Origin: JAUIET01 sp045105115
GTDB lineage: Bacteria; Pseudomonadota; Gammaproteobacteria; Pseudomonadales; JAUIET01
Length of the DNA stretch: 8,814 nucleotides
Assembly (NCBI GenBank): GCA_045105115.1
Contig: JBGCDE010000097.1
Location: 1-8,814 of the forward strand
Direction of reading: 5' to 3'
In this document: one piece after another, positions 6,280 to 8,814 of the stretch
Position numbering within the stretch: the stretch's first letter is position 1
Layout of the letters: each line of letters opens with the position of its first letter
Program-made: the position numbers and the translations under genes
Notes under the pieces: generated by a model
Database searches by the model: none
Told to the model about the DNA's origin: nothing
What the model saw: the letters and a program-made list of their open reading frames with translations, nothing else

Positions 6280-7590
6280 ATGCAACTCTTCGTATTTGGC
6301 CTTAGCCATAAAACAGCCGAACTCGCCCTGCGCGAGAAAATCGCTGTGAGCGGCTCTGAGCTAAAGCGGGTGTTGCAGGAATTGTGTGCGTCGTCACAGG
6401 CCAGTGAGCTAAGTCTTCTTTCAACATGTAATCGCACAGAGTTCCATGGCGTGGCTGATCAGCCTGAACTCGCCATTGAACGCATTCGTTCCTGGTGTGA
6501 AGGTCGTCTGAACCTGCCGGGTTCACAGGCCGCCGATACGCTCTTTTACAGCGTTAGCAAGATGGAAGCTGTGCGCCACCTGATTCGGGTCAGCAGCGGG
6601 CTTGATTCAATGGTTCTCGGCGAGCCACAAATATTTGGCCAAATGAAAACGGCATATTCGCAAGCGATAGAGTCAGATACGGTTAAAAGTGATTTGCACC
6701 GCGTGTTTGGCCATGTGTTTTCGGTGAGTAAAAAAATACGCAGCCATACTGGCATAGGCGCCAACCCCGTGTCGGTGGCATCAGCGGCGGTTAGATTGTC
6801 GCGCCGTGTGTTTAGTGATTTGGCGCAGAGCAATGCCTTGTTAATTGGCGCAGGCGACACCATTGCACTAGCGGCCAGGCATTTGAAATCTGAAGGAATT
6901 GCCCAGCTCAGTATTGCCAACCGAACTCTGGCGCACGGTCAAAGCCTGGCTGATGAGCTAGGCGGGCGTGCTTTGCCAATGTCGAGCATTCCACAAGCGA
7001 TGCAAGAAGCCGATATAGTCATTAGCTCTACAGCCAGCCAGCTACCGGTTATTGGCAAAGGCATGGTTGAGCAAGCCCTGAAAGCGCGTAAGAACAAACC
7101 CATTTTCATTGTGGACATTGCCGTACCGCGCGACGTTGAGCAACAAGTGGGTGAGCTTAACAATGTGTATTTGTATACCGTGGATGATCTGCAAGACATT
7201 GTTGCTGACAACTTAAAAGAACGTGAGGCCGAAGTTACCAAGGCCGATGAGATTATTGAGCAGTCTCTTCAAGAATTTGCGTTGAGTAACGCCCAGCGTT
7301 CTGCAAGCAGCTCGGTTAGCGCGTATCGTCGCATGGCCGACGGCATACGGCAAAATGAGCTCGATAAGGCTGTTGCGTCCTTGGCCGCCGGTCAATCACC
7401 GGAAGATGTGCTGGCGAGTTTTGCCAACGCACTGACCAACAAGCTTATTCATGCGCCCAGTGTGGCCATGAAACAAGCCGCCGCTAACGACAACGCGGCT
7501 AAACTGCAGTGGGCTGAAGAGCTGCTGGGTATTGAAAACAAACCTGTGGCCAAAAGCCACGACGACGAGGAGCCCAAGCGGTGGCAATGA
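6280..7590 (+). CDS. hemA: Glutamyl-tRNA reductase
   Basis: HemA reduces glutamyl-tRNA(Glu) with NADPH to glutamate-1-semialdehyde, the committed step of the C5 route to 5-aminolevulinate, heme and other tetrapyrroles. The 436-residue protein shows the N-terminal catalytic domain with GLSHKTA (7-13), the active-site cysteine in STCNRTE (C50) and GLDSMVLGEPQI (107-118), including H100 just before. The NADPH-binding Rossmann domain follows, with LLIGAGD at 187-193, ANRT at 213-216 and VDIAVPRDV at 278-286. The C-terminal helical dimerisation domain spans about 305-420 and ends in an acidic/basic tail. The ATG at 6280 gives the normal family N-terminus; no strong Shine-Dalgarno sequence is seen. 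It leads the rightward operon, and its TGA overlaps the prfA ATG. Neighbour prfA is a classic association in Gammaproteobacteria. Confidence 0.98.
   Translation: MQLFVFGLSHKTAELALREKIAVSGSELKRVLQELCASSQASELSLLSTCNRTEFHGVADQPELAIERIRSWCEGRLNLPGSQAADTLFYSVSKMEAVRHLIRVSSGLDSMVLGEPQIFGQMKTAYSQAIESDTVKSDLHRVFGHVFSVSKKIRSHTGIGANPVSVASAAVRLSRRVFSDLAQSNALLIGAGDTIALAARHLKSEGIAQLSIANRTLAHGQSLADELGGRALPMSSIPQAMQEADIVISSTASQLPVIGKGMVEQALKARKNKPIFIVDIAVPRDVEQQVGELNNVYLYTVDDLQDIVADNLKEREAEVTKADEIIEQSLQEFALSNAQRSASSSVSAYRRMADGIRQNELDKAVASLAAGQSPEDVLASFANALTNKLIHAPSVAMKQAAANDNAAKLQWAEELLGIENKPVAKSHDDEEPKRWQ
7567..7572 (+). promoter_or_regulatory. Ribosome binding site for prfA inside the hemA 3' end
   Basis: GAGGAG lies in the last codons of hemA. 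It is 14 nt from the prfA ATG at 7587 but 8 nt from an in-frame GTG at 7581, the more usual distance, so it raises the question of which start is used. Confidence 0.5.
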
Positions 7591-8669
7591 AGTCTTCCCT
7601 GCTGGAAAAGCTAAGTGACCTGGTAGATCGCTACGAGGAACTGGGCGCCTTGCTCAGCGACGCCGAAACAATTGCGGACCAGGACCGTTATCGCAAGCTG
7701 TCGATGGAATACGCCGAAATAGAGCCGGTGGTGAAATGTTACACGCGCTATCAAAAAGTGGGCACAGACGCTGAAGAGGCAGAAGCTCTGTTAAGTGATG
7801 CCGACGACGATATGCGTGAAATGGCTCAAGAAGAGTTGGAAAGTAGCCGGCAGGAATTAACCAGCCTCGAAAGCGAGCTTGAAAAACTATTACTGCCAAA
7901 AGACCCTTTGGATGGCAATGACGTATTCCTTGAAGTACGCGCCGGCACCGGTGGCGATGAGGCGGCGATATTCGCCGGCGATTTATTTCGTATGTACGGT
8001 CGCTATGCAGAAGGCCAAAAGTGGCGCGTTGAAGTGTTGAATGAGCGCCCTGGTGATCATGGTGGTTACAAAGAAGTGGTGTGTCGTATCAGTGGGCAAA
8101 GCGTGTATGGGCAGCTGAAGTTTGAGTCAGGTGCACATCGGGTACAGCGCGTGCCAGAAACAGAATCGCAAGGTCGTGTTCATACATCGGCCTGCACGGT
8201 TGCGATTCTGGCCGAGGTGGCTGACGTTGATGAAATCGATATCAATAAATCAGATTTGAGAATTGATACTTTTCGCGCATCCGGTGCAGGTGGCCAGCAC
8301 GTTAACAAAACCGATTCAGCTATTCGAATAACGCATATACCGAGTGGTGTGGTGGTTGAGTGCCAGGACGAACGTTCGCAACACAAAAATAAAGCGCGCG
8401 CTATGTCCTTGCTGCAATCCAGACTGCTGGATTCAGCGCAACGCGAGCAAGCACAAGCGCAAGCCGATGAGCGACGTAACCTGGTCGGCAGCGGTGACCG
8501 CTCAGAACGTATTCGCACGTATAATTTCCCGCAGGGCCGGCTTACCGACCACCGTATCAATCTTACCTTGTACAAGTTAGCCGAAGTAATGGAAGGTGAT
8601 CTTGGAGCGGTGATACAACCGCTACTGCAAGAGCATCAAGCTGATTTGCTGTCTGGCTTGTCTGACTGA
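7587..8669 (+). CDS. prfA: Peptide chain release factor 1 (RF1)
   Basis: RF1 recognises UAA and UAG in the ribosomal A site and triggers hydrolysis of peptidyl-tRNA. From the ATG at 7587 the protein is 360 residues, the same as E. coli RF1, and starts MKSSLLEKL as in relatives. The stop-codon tripeptide is PET at 190-192 within VQRVPETESQGRVHTSA; the P-x-T pattern marks RF1 rather than RF2 (SPF). The catalytic GGQ is at 235-237 in SGAGGQHVNKTDSA, where Q237 is the target of PrmC methylation. The N-terminal helical domain covers about 1-105. The ATG overlaps the hemA stop (ATGA), so translation is probably coupled. An in-frame GTG at 7581 would add Met-Ala and sits better relative to GAGGAG; family alignment favours the ATG. 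There is no sign of the in-frame stop and frameshift seen in RF2 genes. Confidence 0.98.
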   Translation: MKSSLLEKLSDLVDRYEELGALLSDAETIADQDRYRKLSMEYAEIEPVVKCYTRYQKVGTDAEEAEALLSDADDDMREMAQEELESSRQELTSLESELEKLLLPKDPLDGNDVFLEVRAGTGGDEAAIFAGDLFRMYGRYAEGQKWRVEVLNERPGDHGGYKEVVCRISGQSVYGQLKFESGAHRVQRVPETESQGRVHTSACTVAILAEVADVDEIDINKSDLRIDTFRASGAGGQHVNKTDSAIRITHIPSGVVVECQDERSQHKNKARAMSLLQSRLLDSAQREQAQAQADERRNLVGSGDRSERIRTYNFPQGRLTDHRINLTLYKLAEVMEGDLGAVIQPLLQEHQADLLSGLSD

Positions 8670-8677
8670 TATTCAGT

Positions 8678-8814
8678 ATGACAATTGAGGAGGCACTGCG
8701 TTTAGGTGCCGAAAAATTGAGTGAACGTAGCGACACAGCGCGCTTAGACAGCGAGTGTTTGCTAACCCATAGCTTGAATGTTCAGCGGTCTCATCTTTAC
8801 GCCTGGCCGCAGCA
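8678..8814 (+). CDS. prmC: Release factor glutamine methyltransferase PrmC, N-terminal part, cut by window edge
   Basis: The ATG at 8678, 8 nt after the prfA stop, opens a frame that continues through the window end. Only 45 residues are visible: MTIEEALRLGAEKLSE, then ARLDSECLLTHSL (21-33) and HLYAWP near 39-44, which match the helical N-terminal substrate-binding domain of PrmC/HemK. The SAM-binding and NPPY catalytic motifs lie outside the window. The full enzyme would methylate the GGQ glutamine of RF1 and RF2, speeding termination. The identification rests on this short similarity together with the standard hemA-prfA-prmC order; an older name is hemK. No good Shine-Dalgarno sequence precedes the ATG, so coupling to prfA is likely. 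Confidence 0.9.
   Translation, partial: MTIEEALRLGAEKLSERSDTARLDSECLLTHSLNVQRSHLYAWPQ

Noticed and set aside
1..8814. A new defence, mobile or biosynthetic system hidden in the window
   Set aside because: Every long region is accounted for by intact conserved housekeeping genes in a known order; no transposase, integrase, nuclease, repeat array or orphan gene cluster was seen on either strand.

Overview
The window is a compact block of chromosomal housekeeping genes from a gammaproteobacterium. Its gene content and order match what I remember of the Pseudomonas aeruginosa PA4664-PA4673 region (prmC, prfA, hemA, a TPR gene, lolB, ispE, tRNA-Gln, prs, rplY, pth, ychF). LolB and a two-domain L25 support a proteobacterial source. 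Base composition is moderate, so a non-Pseudomonas relative, perhaps marine, seems more likely than a high-GC pseudomonad. Genus cannot be settled from this window.

Layout. Positions 1-6028 are one leftward (minus-strand) array. Read in its own direction it runs: TPR lipoprotein gene, lolB, ispE, tRNA-Gln(UUG), prs, rplY, pth, and ychF, which runs off the left edge. Spacings are tight: a 4-bp GTGA overlap for TPR/lolB, 2 bp for lolB/ispE, 10 bp for ispE/tRNA, 35 bp for tRNA/prs, 69 bp for prs/rplY, 18 bp for rplY/pth and 17 bp for pth/ychF. A 251-bp divergent intergenic region (6029-6279) separates this array from a rightward one: hemA, prfA (overlapping hemA) and prmC, which runs off the right edge.

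Functions. The rightward operon joins the first committed step of tetrapyrrole synthesis (HemA, which uses glutamyl-tRNA) to translation termination (RF1, and PrmC that methylates its GGQ glutamine). The leftward array covers outer-membrane lipoprotein insertion (LolB, preceded by a TPR protein that itself carries a lipobox), isoprenoid precursor synthesis (IspE), a glutamine tRNA, PRPP supply (Prs), 5S rRNA-binding protein L25, peptidyl-tRNA recycling (Pth) and the ribosome-associated ATPase YchF.

No mobile element, CRISPR array, phage gene, toxin-antitoxin pair or other accessory system is visible, and no gap exceeds 300 bp. All genes look intact apart from the two cut by the window edges. 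I found no convincing undescribed system. The points worth checking are a possible promoter over the ispE stop codon feeding tRNA-Gln/prs, the tRNA built into the operon, an inverted repeat in the divergent region, a conflict over the prfA start, the acidic L25 tail, and the poorly characterised TPR lipoprotein coupled to lolB.
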